Below are positions 24,008-35,609 of a stretch of 64,000 bases of DNA, one piece after another (position 1 is the stretch's first letter; every line of letters starts with the position of its first letter). The notes beneath the pieces were generated by a model, which worked only from the letters and a program-made list of their open reading frames with translations, did no database searches and was not told where the DNA came from. The stretch covers positions 5,006,501 through 5,070,500 of the forward strand of contig NC_092020.1 of NCBI RefSeq assembly GCF_042242105.1. The letters run 5' to 3'. The DNA is from Pempheris klunzingeri. Its lineage: Eukaryota; Chordata; Actinopteri; Acropomatiformes; Pempheridae. The translations under genes were made by a program, and so were the position numbers.

Positions 24008-27000
24008 CACGGCTCCTTTCCAGATCTGCTTTTTGTTCTGCTCCCAAGTGCCAGCTCCCCTCTTTCACTCTTTCTCGCCTTCAACCTTTTAATCCAGGCA
24101 AGCCTTTTGGTCTTCTGTATCTGCTCTAGACTGGGACCACAGGTAAGGCAGCTGTCCGGCCTCTCATTTCACATGTATCATCCCTCGACGTGTCAAATGT
24201 TTGTCAGGGAGCCTGAGCTCTGGCTTTCTGATCCTCCACGTTCCTACCTAGACTGGTTTCAGCTCTTTGTAACCTCTAACCTTTATGTCTTGGTGCTCAG
24301 TCTTCCTCCTTCTCTGTAAGGCATATACACAGGCATGTGAGCACACACACACGCACACGTTGGTGTAAAATGTGGGTTTGTGTATCTCTCAGGAAATGAT
24401 TGTATTTTTCAACAGGAAATAACTTCAAAGGTTCAAACTGAATATCTCCACAACAATAGAAAGCACAAGAGAGGGATTTAAAAAAAAAAAGCAATATCAC
24501 TTATTTCACACAGGAAAACATATATTGTGCTTATGCAGTCACTACTGTTTCCAGCTCAAATATCTAGAGGTTTGGCTTTGTTTTCTCATTAACAGAAGTT
24601 TCTTGTCTCTTTCCATGTCAGTTTCCATGAATTGTGATGTATGTTTCACTGTGCAAAAATCAGAGAGGAAAGACGTACTGAGACCCTGGTAAAAGTACAG
24701 CCCTGCATTCAGATATAACACATTTACAAGTACAGAGGTATTATCAGAAGCTCTAGAAGCATCAAAAATAAGATAAGACTGATAATATCATATCATTATA
24801 TATGATATTATAAGATTGTTAACACTGATGTATGTAAAATGTAAGCAGCATTTTACTGTTGTAACTGGTTGACCTGGAGTTAGTATAAACTACTTTGTAT
24901 ACAAAAAAAAGTATTTTAGTATTTAATATTTTGGTTTAATATTTAACAATGCATTGTATCTTATGAGTAGATATAGTGTAATGGCAATGCAAAGTCTTAC
25001 TCTGAAAAGTTACTGGTAGCCACTTTACAGCTGTCAAACACGTGTAATTGAATAAAAAGTACAATATTTCCCTCTGAAATGTAGGGGAGTAGAAGTATAA
25101 AATACATCAGGATTATACTGCACTATATCCAGCATTTGAGTTACTCTCCACAACTGGAAAAAACTGATAAAACATCAATGATGCTGATGATGATTTCAAT
25201 ACTTAAACATGTAGTAAAACACAAATAGAAAGTAAGAAAGACTAATTAACAGTGAGGCCCACTCAGATCGTCCAAGTAAAACATGTGAGAGAGAGACATT
25301 TTATGGCAGGCAAGTAAAACGTCTTCTACACCTGCTGTTTGACAGAGTTCCCTACACGTCTTAGCTTACATTTTCCCATCATCGCTGTAAAACACATGGT
25401 CTCAGATACATGTCACCGATCTGTCTTCTATTAAACGTGTGTCAAGGACACTCGCACCTGCTCTGTAGCAGAGCGAGGACTCGGCTTAACGAAGCCGTGC
25501 GCAGAAACATACTGTGGAGCTGCAACAAACTCATCCTGCAATCTGTCCTGTCAGTTGGAAAGTTCTGTTGTGTCAAATTAAGAATCTGGTGATTCAAATA
25601 TTTTGCAGAAGTGACACGGTGTTCACATTTTGAGCAAACTGATAGCACAGCTTCTGCTATTTCAAGTTTATCAGTCACTTTCAGATGTATATTTTTCTGG
25701 GTTTTGGTGCTCTTCATTCACACCATGGTCATGATGACATGGAGTCCTTCAAACCACCAGACGCACCTGCAAGAAACGCTTCAGAGAGGCAAACTGTACG
25801 GTTGTACCGTTCAATACATCCTTTGAGCTGGGGGCTCTGTTAATGCAGCATTTGTTGAGGTTTTCTGCTTTTACACATTCAGAACTGTATCCTACGTGAG
25901 TCATCAGTCTGTGTCAGAGCCATCTTTCCCTCGGCTCAGAAAGATCATGAGCGGTGGGACTTTGGGGCTTTGTCTGGGTAAGCAGCCAGTGGTGTCTTAT
26001 GTACAGATTCTACAGCACTTTAGCACCATCCAGTGGCAAAAGCCTTGCAGGATTAATCATGAATGATCTACTGAAAGCAGCCCCAAGTAAGGGCTGCATG
26101 CATTTTTTGTGTGCCATTTTAATCCATGAAAACATTCAGGCAATCTCAGCTCTGAGTAAAAAAGAAAAAAGGCAAAAATCCTTCACAATTGAAGCATGAA
26201 TAAAAGCGTTTCAAGCATTAACCACCTTCTTGTCTAAAATAACCCCACAGCCTTCATCAGTGCAAAACAAAATTACACCATGCTCTCATTGGCTCTCAGC
26301 TCGCAGAGAGGCAGGCCAGGGTCAGTGCAGAATGCAGTGGATCTATACTGGACACAAATAGCAGACAGAGATACATCATTGATTAGCTGGAGGCTGCCTC
26401 GACCAACACAACTGGCTCGACTGGAATGCATCATAAGGACATTAGTATGAGATTATGATATCTGGCCTTGATATGTACGGAATCCATGAGAGGCATTCGG
26501 AGAGGGGAGAAAAAGGGGGGAGACTGAGTGTCCATCTGCCAGGCTGACAGTAATCCCAGCTCTCTCGTTCCCAGGTGGTAGAAGCTCTCAGTCACAGCTG
26601 TTGGAGGGTAAGAAGGAAAAGTAAAAACTGTAAATGGAATTTGGTTTTTCAAAAATCAGAGTATGAGTGGACTTAAAAATTACCTGCGAATCTCCTGTTC
26701 CATTAAAAAGAAACAGTAAAAGTTATTTTGCAGAATTATGTCAAACAAGTGGGAAATATTCACTTTATTTTTTTATTCAGTGACAGAAATGCTGTTATAT
26801 TCATCCTTCTGACTGATTACATGAGTACATAATATGAGTACATAATATAGTATAATATTTTTGTCCCAAATAACAATAAACGCAGTGTTGTTGTAACTGA
26901 TCACTACTTATCCTTGTACATCTGTATCTCTGTATAAATGCTTTGGCCTGTCCAGCCCTACAAAGCCAAAATGCTGTAACTTCACATTCAATCAAAGTGG

Positions 27001-27854
27001 AGTTAGAATCTGAATTTCTTTTACCATATAAGATATTAGTATGGCACAGGAATGCAGGCTATAATGTCAGAGAAAACATCATAGTTTGGAAAACTACTAA
27101 ACAAAGCACATCCTTAAATTAAAGCTGGCTGGTGACGTAGCCGGAGCTAGCCTGAGTTAAAGATGCATTGAAAAGCTGTGGGTGAAAAATCTAGTTTGAT
27201 CATCCAACATCTTAGTAACTGTATCATCCCATATAAATGAGGCAGTAGCTAAACCCAACCATAATAAAAGAAACAAGGTAACAGCAGTTGAACAAGTCCT
27301 GTTAATGTTTTAGTAGTTCAGCTTAGCAGATTAGCTCTAAGTGCCGTCCCAGGCTTTTTCCTGCACCATTTCACCCACTACAAATGACACATTATCTCCT
27401 TTTAAGTGGATATGGCAAATTTTTCATATTTACATACCCAGCAGTTGCAGAGCAACATTATCATTCATTTGGAGTCGTGTTTCTGGGAACCATGTGCATA
27501 TTAATTCCAATATTCACTCTTCTCTGTGCTCACCCTGCGAGTTGTACACTGTGCAGGGGGGGTTTTAGAGCTTTTTGCTGAAAACTGCTGCCTTCTGTGA
27601 CATTAGATCTAGGATTTATCTGTTTTTTTGGTTTGGCTACCCAGCCACAAAGCTTGAAACCTTTTTTCTCAGATTCATCTTCTCTTTAGTTATTTTTTTT
27701 CTGTCTTTGTAGGGCGGCACTGAGCTCTGCTGGACTTAAACTCAGTCAGTTACAGCAACAGTCCCATGTCACCCATCCATGCTTATTGGGGTTCAGCAAG
27801 CACTTGAAGTCTGTCTTTGGGGTGCGAAGGGAAGGTCTGCCCTCTGGGGACAAG
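24008..27854. other. Intergenic region between sh2d1a start and agtr2-like end
   Basis: Contains the 5' flank of sh2d1a, one long minus-oriented copy of a teleost interspersed repeat (about 24640-25160, listed separately) and the unmapped 3' untranslated region of the receptor gene. No exon of any recognisable family was found on either strand. Confidence 0.55.
24640..25160 (-). repeat. Teleost interspersed repeat, copy 1
   Basis: Read on the minus strand it shows the landmark phrases of an element I recognise as common in teleost genomes: tacatttcagagggaaatat, tgtactttttattc, caaccagttacaacag, gtaaaatgctgcttaca. It shares these blocks with copies near 31375-31775, 48500-48725 and 58285-58345. 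I do not assign a transposon class. Confidence 0.65.
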
Positions 27855-29114
27855 CTAGGCAGGACCAGAGGGCTCCACAATTGCCAAGTCTTTCAGGTCA
27901 CTGAGTTTTCGAGAGAAGGAGCTCAGCCTGGTGCTGAAGGAGCCCCTCTTTTGGCTGTGATCCTCCCCACGGGCCTTCAGACAGGCACACAGGTCCTTGC
28001 AGAGACCCCCGAGACGTCCCCGGAAATGGTTTCCCATGAAGCAGTAGAGCACGGGGTTGATGGCCGAGTTGGAGAAGCCCAGACAGAGGGTGAGAGGGGT
28101 GAGGTTGTGGATGGTCCAGTTTACCAAACAGCTGTCCAACCAGCCCTCGCTCTTCAGCACTCCCAAGAAGGTCACACAGTGGAAGGGGAACCAGCAGAGG
28201 AAGAAGGCCAGGACCACAGCAGCTACTGTCCACAACACCCGCTCCAGCCCCCTGCCCTCCAGGGGTCTGCCCCCGTTGGAGCTGGGGCTCACACAGGGGG
28301 TCGGGGGTCTGTCTGGTTTACTGCAGCTCTCCTGGGATTTAAGAGAGGGCATGTTGGGGGAGTGTGACGAATGCTGCATTCTTACCAGCCCTGTGTCAGC
28401 CAACAAATGCGTACCAATAGCACAGTAGCAGCAAGAGATGATAAGCAGCGGCAGCAGAAAGGCCAGGACAATCTTCATCAAGACCAGGGTCATATACCAG
28501 GTATGACTGGGATACAAAATCGCACAGGCCTTCACACCGAGATCCTCGAGGTGGTAAATGTCCCTCAGATACAAGATGGGGATTGAGCAAGCGCATGCCA
28601 GTAACCACACCAGGATGCACACGATCCGGGCAGATCTGGGGTCTCGTGCACTCTGGGAGCGGAGCGGATGCACGATGGCCAGGTAGCGGTCCATGCTCAT
28701 GCTGGTGATTAAGAAGATAGACGCGTAGAGGTTGAGGTTGTGGAGAGCTCCGCAGACTTTGCAGGCAACCCAGCCAAAGGGCCAGTTGTAGCCCTGGGAG
28801 TAATAGACGGCCCATAGCGGGAGAGACAGCAGGAACAGCAGGTCAGACACACACAGGTTCAGCATGAAAGTGTTTGCCACAGTTCTCCTCGAGGCACTGG
28901 CATGGGCCAACACGCACACTGCCAGGGCGTTGACTACAGTTCCCAGCACACAAATAACGCTGTAGATGACGGGGATGACTGTGGTCATGGGTACATCGGG
29001 CCAGTCTGTGCAGCGGGGAGCAGTGGGGGCTAGAGAGGTGTTCAGACGGTTCTCCGGCGATGAATAGGGTGAGGAGGTGGAGTTGAAAAGGGAGAGGTCA
29101 TTTGGGATTGCCAT
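27855..29114 (-). CDS. agtr2: Angiotensin II type 2 receptor-like GPCR
   Basis: Seven-transmembrane plasma-membrane receptor of the rhodopsin class; the AT2 family binds angiotensin II. Single exon, 419 residues, against 363 in human AGTR2. Seen: N-glycosylation sites NST (11) and NTS (25); TM2 Asp91; LPLWAVYY with Trp101; TM3 Cys118 and ECL2 Cys197; DRY at 142-144; YLRD with Arg184; LGVKAC; TM5 Lys214, matching the ligand-contacting Lys of AT1/AT2; AAVVLAFFLCWFPFH; NPVLY at 353-357; Cys35 and Cys329, which would form the second disulphide of angiotensin receptors. AT2 is favoured over AT1 by LGV.AC, AAVVLAF and LLGF-like TM7 sequence. Odd: the third intracellular loop is about 40 residues longer than in human AT2, and His336 sits where angiotensin receptors have an Asp in TM7. 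A fish-specific AT2-like paralogue is the main alternative. Confidence 0.8.
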   Translation of the reverse strand: MAIPNDLSLFNSTSSPYSSPENRLNTSLAPTAPRCTDWPDVPMTTVIPVIYSVICVLGTVVNALAVCVLAHASASRRTVANTFMLNLCVSDLLFLLSLPLWAVYYSQGYNWPFGWVACKVCGALHNLNLYASIFLITSMSMDRYLAIVHPLRSQSARDPRSARIVCILVWLLACACSIPILYLRDIYHLEDLGVKACAILYPSHTWYMTLVLMKIVLAFLLPLLIISCCYCAIGTHLLADTGLVRMQHSSHSPNMPSLKSQESCSKPDRPPTPCVSPSSNGGRPLEGRGLERVLWTVAAVVLAFFLCWFPFHCVTFLGVLKSEGWLDSCLVNWTIHNLTPLTLCLGFSNSAINPVLYCFMGNHFRGRLGGLCKDLCACLKARGEDHSQKRGSFSTRLSSFSRKLSDLKDLAIVEPSGPA

Positions 29115-30138
29115 TATGAATCTAAATGTACCCTTGCGTCACACGCTTTGACTTCCCTCCTTTCAGTTTTCCAAGGTCAGCTGGAAATAAAACAAAAACA
29201 GCAGGGCATTTACAATTCGGCTGCCTTTTATGGACAAAAGTTTTCCTACACAGAAATCTTAAGTTGGCTCCAGTGTTCATTAGCTGTCCTGCTTGATAAC
29301 TAATCACAGCAAAAATACATTACACCATTCTTGAAGTTGAGCAGTAATGAAATACATATGAAGGGGTGGTAATATTCTGGCTGCTTAATGGATTCCTCAA
29401 AAACATTTATTTTTATTTTTATTATTACATTTATTAATGACTGTAATGAGTTTTTGAAACATTCGCGATCAGATGAAAAAAGTGTCAACTTCATTTTGGA
29501 TTTAATAGTTTTACAGGACTCTTAAAAGTAGCTGAAACAGTCTGGTGCGCCAGGGGAATGGATAATTAATGACAGAAATAAGAGCAAATAGAAGGTAAAG
29601 CAGGCAACCAGTAATAATGGGAAATTAAATCTTCAAATAACTTTTTTTTAGTACAAGAAATAACTACTAATTAAAAAAAGACAGAAAAAAAATATTAGTT
29701 ATAATTATTAGAAAGAATTAGTGAAAGAAACTAGAAAATGTATTAGAAATCTAATTAAATTTGAGATGTTAAATCATACCAGACTTAATATATGATTTCC
29801 ATCTATTTAAAGAATTCATTTTACCTACGGTGATTGAGCGTCTGGTCCAAGCAGTCAAACGCTTTTCAGAGCTTCTTTTGGCTACAGTCCATGTCCTGAC
29901 AATTGCTCCTCGACCCCTCTAAGAGAAATCTGCACAGCTGAGTACTCCGGACCATATCATGCCTCTGTGTTTGTGTGTGTGTGGAGAACACAGACTAGAG
30001 GCTCTGAGAAACCAGATGAGGTTGGGGGTCTTTATAGCCCCCAAGAGCCTCTTGATGATTGCACAACAGGGAAGTTGCCTACACGTCACATCTTCATCAT
30101 TACCAAGGGGCTGGACTGTACCTGGACACAAGCCAGGC

Positions 30139-30178
<40 letters not shown>

Positions 30179-31194
30179 CTCTTTCTGTTTTTCATTCTAT
30201 CCCTCCCTTTTTCCTCCCTCCCAGAGTCTCTACCAGAAAAGGCCAAAACTAAGAAAATCAAGTCAAGATGTGTGTTAGAGTAATAGCTGCATCTCAAGCG
30301 ACTGCAGACACACAACCACGTGTCGTACCTGGCCATAATGAATCAGACACCAGTGTGTTTGAGGTGTCAAACTTGAAGCCCTTAACTGTCCCCACCGGGG
30401 CCTCTGACCCGATGAACGGGGGCCGCGTGTTAATTAGCAGAGCCTCGCTCTTCGTGTCATATTCGTCCTGCCAGTGGTCAGATAAGCCATGGGAAATATT
30501 TACTCTGTCTCAGCGGAAGTCAAGCCAGCCACTGGGGCAGAGGGAAAGGGGGGAGGCACAGTGTGGAAGATGAACGAGGAGGAGGACGGGTAGATACTGC
30601 AGGGAGTGAACGAGGAGATGAGAAGGAGAGATGGAGGGAACAAAGGAGAGAAAGCGGAGATTCCCTCCAGTGGTTTTTCATTAAAGCCTCTGGTGAAAGT
30701 TAATGAGGGATGCGTACAAAGCTCTGAGACTGATTACATCACAGCTCCTTTGATCAACAGTGTGAGCATGTAACTCTATGTGTGTGCATGTGCGTGCGTG
30801 CATCTGTGCTTCAATACTTGTGCAACTGGATGTATTTAATCTCAGCCTGGCATGCAGGCATCGACGCAATGTGCTCGCCTCTGTTTACATGTGTGCTCAG
30901 ATGTGTGTGCGTGTGTGCACTCTGCTCCATTGAGTATCTATCAGGACGTGACATGTTCTAATAGCCGTGGGAAAGCTGACGGTGAGGATGACGGATGAAG
31001 GCGAGACGGAAAGGCAGCCGAATTTGAAGGCCGTAGAATGAAGAGCTCTGTTGTTGCCTCCTTCATGATGTGAGAAATTCAGAACACTCTGTATGTCGCA
31101 GGACTGGTGCAAATGGGATAGTTATGCTTTCCAAAACGGAAACTTCATAATGCAGTGTTCTTCCGCTGGCATGCTGGGTATGCACAGTTGTTCA

Positions 31195-31231
<37 letters not shown>

Positions 31232-31249
31232 ACACACTCACACACACAT
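31195..31249 (+). repeat. CA microsatellite
   Basis: CA run interrupted by single T substitutions, in the intergenic region between the receptor and apool. Confidence 0.9.
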
Positions 31250-31374
31250 AGAGAGAGCAGCCAAGGCCCCTTAGTCATGACATGCAACAACAAAAAACAG
31301 AAATTTATGGTGTAATGCCGGCCAACACAACCAGAAGAAACAACTATGTCTCTGCCTCCCAACAGTTCTGTTGC

Positions 31375-31775
31375 AACCCCGTAGTGGAAAGTAACTAAGT
31401 ACATTTACTCAAGTACTGTACTTTTCTGAAGTACTTGGACCCTTTTCTGCTACATTATGGATCAACTCCACCACATTTCAGATGGAACGTTGCACTGTTT
31501 ACTCCAATAGATTTATCTGACAGCTGTAGCAACTAGCTGTCTCGCACATAAACATTCAACATATAAAGTCTGTTTATAAAACAGGACGGCCCCATTTAGA
31601 TTAAACTATCCTAACAGCAGTCATAATATATTAAAATACTGCTTACATATAGAGCCGTCACAAATAGCAATCCAATTATTTAATATGTAAAGAGGGTATT
31701 CTGCACAAGTGCTTTTATTCTTGATATATTAAGTGCATTTTAGTGATCATACATTTATACTTGTTAGCACGCCAC
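31375..31775 (+). repeat. Teleost interspersed repeat, copy 2
   Basis: Starts with tggaaagtaactaagtacat at about 31385, followed by tactcaagtactgtact, atttatctgacagctgtag and tagattaaactatcc, the same order of landmarks as copy 1 in reverse. It is the copy with the clearest 5' end in the window. Confidence 0.7.
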
Positions 31776-33238
31776 GTTTTTAATAGTCTAATGTGCAAAA
31801 GCACATATTTTTCACACCTGACATGGCTGCTGCGGCGGCTTTATGCCTTTGTCTGCACACTCCGCTTTAGAGGAACAGTGGAAGCTGGCGTCAGGGAGGA
31901 AAAACAACGGCGGACAGCGAGGTGGGTTGCTGGAGAGCTGGAGGTCGTCACATGCTCAACAAATCCTTTTATGACATCATAAGGTGAGCCGAATCTAAAC
32001 GGCGTGTTTCGCGCACATTTACTAAAAGATGGAGCAGGAGAAAAAGAGAGACTATGGTCTTTTCTCAGTTTGGCTCATATTCATGTTCAAAAGACATTAA
32101 AAGTGCATTGTGCATAATGAAGCGTCTTCAAAATGAAGATGTCTTTTTTTTCTTATTATCTTACTTTCACTTGTCTTATCTCTTATCTTGGCTCCTGTTT
32201 GACAATCTTTGACCTTTGACAATCTCACTTTATCCTATCTTCAATCAATTCACTCGTCTCGTGGAGCACATATTGATACATGTGTCTCTGCTTTGGTATT
32301 CATGGCATGCATAACCACGTGTTAATTCGGCAAAAAGATTCAAAACCAGCTTTTGCTGTAAGATGCACACATTGAGAGGCTGAGTGATTAACAGTTCGAG
32401 AATGTGTGGGAGCATGTGTCCAAACACAGGGATTTAGTTGCAGGCCACGTCTGTACAGGCAGCAGATAAGCAGAGCGATGGGGTGGAGAGCATCAAACCT
32501 CAACTTACATCACAACCCTTGCTGGACATCAATCTCCAAGCCAATTATTTTTTCTCAGTTTTTCTTTTTTTTTTCTTCTCTGGTTTAAAAGCATGACATT
32601 TGATATATTTGCCACTATAGTTTGGCAAAAGTTTATTTTTCTTTTCTCTGTACTCATTAAAAAGGTAATTATTACATGACAGTGGGTGTAGCTGCAACCA
32701 AAATGTTGCACAGCTGAGAAATGAGTGGTAAAAGAAACAACAAATTACATTTATCTTTAATGAGGGTGTGTGCATTGTGTGCGGTATGTTTCCACTGAAC
32801 AGAAAGAACAACCCAACATCTGATTTTATCTAGAAAAGAAGCGGAAGCCGGACAAGATCAAGCACACACACTGACACAGAGGAAGAGAGGAAGATGTGCA
32901 TAACCACACATGTGCTGTATTAACAAACACCCTTAATTTGCTTACATAATTATGTTTACATGTGTGCTGATAAATGTGCTATGTTTACTTGACAGATAGG
33001 GGTGTCCCTCACAGGCTGGACCCTGGGAAGATAACCGCCACAAACCATAACCCTCGCAAAACCCTCTGTGGAAAATCCGGCCCATGGGGGGTGAAAGGTG
33101 AGAGGTCAGCGAGCCCAGCTTCCTCTCTGCTGGTCAGGAAAACTCTGAGAGCGCTCCGGACTACATCACAGAGTCTTGTCTTGCATTAGTTCTCAGAGCA
33201 CAACCATAGCTGGTGCACAGTGTGGGATGCTGTAAGGA

Positions 33239-33254
33239 GGGGGGGGGGGGGGGG
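33239..33254 (+). repeat. Poly-G tract (G16)
   Basis: Uninterrupted run of sixteen G, able to form a quadruplex on the plus strand. Its complement-type tract lies 250 bases to the right. Confidence 0.9.
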
Positions 33255-33504
33255 TTCATATGTGTAGGGGACCCTTGAGAGAGGCGACATGAGGCTATAG
33301 TTAGCGTCACATCTTGCAGGGGCCCTGAAAGATTGCACTGATTTCCATCATTTCCGCTCTCTCCTCTTTGCTATTTTGAACCGAGCCAATATGTTCCATG
33401 TGGCTTTATTAATGACGTTGGTGTTTAATGATTCCAGGACACATATCTGTTTATCATAACATTTTACAAAGATTGTCTAGAAAAACAGCACAGTCTTGCA
33501 CATA

Positions 33505-33537
33505 CCCCCCCCCCCCCCCCCCCCCCCCCCTCCCCCC
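33505..33537 (+). repeat. Poly-C tract (C26-T-C6)
   Basis: Run of 26 C, one T and six more C; G-quadruplex potential on the minus strand. Confidence 0.9.
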
Positions 33538-35085
33538 ATAGCACAAACTGTAGCTCTGATGCTACGAGAAGCCTGGTTCCCATATGTGGTTTTCTCCCTG
33601 TATAACAGGAAGGAAGACAAGAAAGTATCGACATCCAATTGATCTGACATCTCCCGCTCTTACACACATATGTGAGCGTGCACACCCACACACACACACA
33701 GAGTCCAAAGGGTCATGACTCTGGTCCACCTCTTGCAGAGTTTATGAGGTTCAGGCATCTCGGATTCCTCTGAGGAGCAGTTAAAGAAGCTGTAAAGATG
33801 TTAACAGATAGCCTGGTTCTTCAGCACACTCTGCTCACACAAATAAGCAAAAGCATGTGGCAACAAAAGTGGCTTAGAGTAGACATCACATTCTCATGCT
33901 TGATACAGACATTTGTCCCTCAACATAATCATCTCCAGGATTACCATCTGTAAATTTGTTACAGGTAACCAGAGCTGACCTGCTGACGGCACAACAGAAA
34001 ATGTTACGGAATCACAAGTCATGTGGATTCAACCTCTGAGAACCATGACATTTTTTTTTTAGCAATTTCATGGCAATCCATCGAATGGTTGTCGATATAT
34101 AACACTAAAAAGTAAAAATGTAAACGCCATGGCAGTGCTGGCAGACAGGTCGAGAATTCACCCAAGTCAGTAGGATTCATCCTATGGGGACCATGAATGC
34201 ACCAAGAGATATTTCTGTCTGGCCTGAACATTCCTTACCAAATAAAATATTTTTTTTTAAATAATAGAATGTATTTATACTTCACTATACACACTAAATA
34301 AGCCTGGGTTTGTGCCACTGGCCACGGATAAAGTTTACAGTTTACTTTTCAACATCATCCAATAGAGTAATTGTACCACAGCTCATTACAGATACAGACA
34401 TTTCTTATTCCACCTCCAAATGTGAACCATAAATACGAGGTGTTTTGGAAAGACTTTTGAAGGACATGGATTAGTGAAATCTTTGTGTCTTGATGAACAC
34501 AAATTGTTCCTCAAGGAAAGCTGGTCTGTTGATGTTTGATACAAACCTAAATTATAAACATAATGTCTGATGAAAAACAGCACAGTGAACAGGATTGTAA
34601 ATATGAATCACCAAAAGTCAAAAATCTCTGTGGGCACACTTGAGTTCTGCTCACCATTAGACACAGAAACAAGTAGTTTTAAGTTTCCCTGAGGAGAAAA
34701 GGTTGTGTTATCTGATTAGGTTTTACTGAAGATTAAGTGCATCTTAAGTGTAGCTGCTCATTATAAGATGATTGACTCTTTTTAGTAAGAGTCCTATTTC
34801 TGATGAGGGTTTTCTTTTCTGGTTGGAGGATTATAAAAGAAACTTGAGGTGTGTTTTAGGGTGGAACCTGTTTTTTGTGTCAGATTTTATTTGGGACAAA
34901 AGATAAACTTTGTTGTTAGCACTGTTATGCTATATTATACGGCAAATGTTAAACCACCCTAACCCTAACCCTGCTAAGCACTTGTTGCCATGACTATAAA
35001 AAAAAAAAAAAAAACACTGACAAACACTGACAAGCAAGTTTTAAGAAGTTGACAGGATGTAACGTGAAATCGTGAAAAATATAGA

Positions 35086-35091
35086 TTTATT
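35086..35091 (-). terminator. Candidate poly(A) signal of apool (AATAAA)
   Basis: AATAAA on the minus strand about 520 bases below the apool stop codon. It is a canonical hexamer at a plausible distance; no transcript evidence. Confidence 0.45.
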
Positions 35092-35609
35092 TTTGGTTCT
35101 AAACAGCTGAGAACAAATTATGATGCAACAAAATGGAGCAGCACTAGTCCATCTTGTAACCATTACCAGCATGTGCAGTATTTTCATCTCACCGACACAG
35201 TGGGCTAAATTACAATAAATAAAAGCTCCATGACTGTGAAAGCAATACGTAAATGACACAAACAGAGAGAACGTTCACTATCTGCCATCTGTGAATTAGG
35301 AGACTTGTAAAAAGTTGTGGGTGTAGTTTTTTTTTTTTTCCAGGTTCTTGTCCTTCTACAAAAACTGACTCAGTTCTGTGTACTGGAATTCACTGCATTG
35401 CCGTTACAATGCAAATGTACTTGGACCTGTTTCTGTGGAAATGCAAGTAATGTGGGCTGGAGAAATGAAAATGGAAATGTTGATGAAAGACTTTGTTACT
35501 CGGCTTGCTTACAAAATGACCTATTTACACAGCAGAATGGTAGCGAGAGGGAGCGAGCTGTGAGATGGCAGTGTGGGAATGAGGGGCTCTCCTGCGGCCG
35601 GCTGTGGTC

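Larger units (their letters stand above)
29115..35085. other. Intergenic region between agtr2-like start and apool end
   Basis: The right part of the receptor gene (5' untranslated exons and promoter) should lie in its left portion, but I cannot place them. No coding exon was recognised. Contents: a GA run at 30141-30176, an AC run at 31195-31249, a full teleost repeat copy at about 31375-31775, and G16 and C26 homopolymers at 33239-33254 and 33505-33530. Confidence 0.5.

Noticed and set aside
27786..28428. Plus-strand frames of 193 and 123 codons
   Set aside because: They lie antisense to the single-exon receptor gene, whose reading has a complete seven-helix pattern.
34955..34975. Short CCCTAA-like sequence suggesting an interstitial telomere repeat
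   Set aside because: Only about two units are present, too few to differ from chance.
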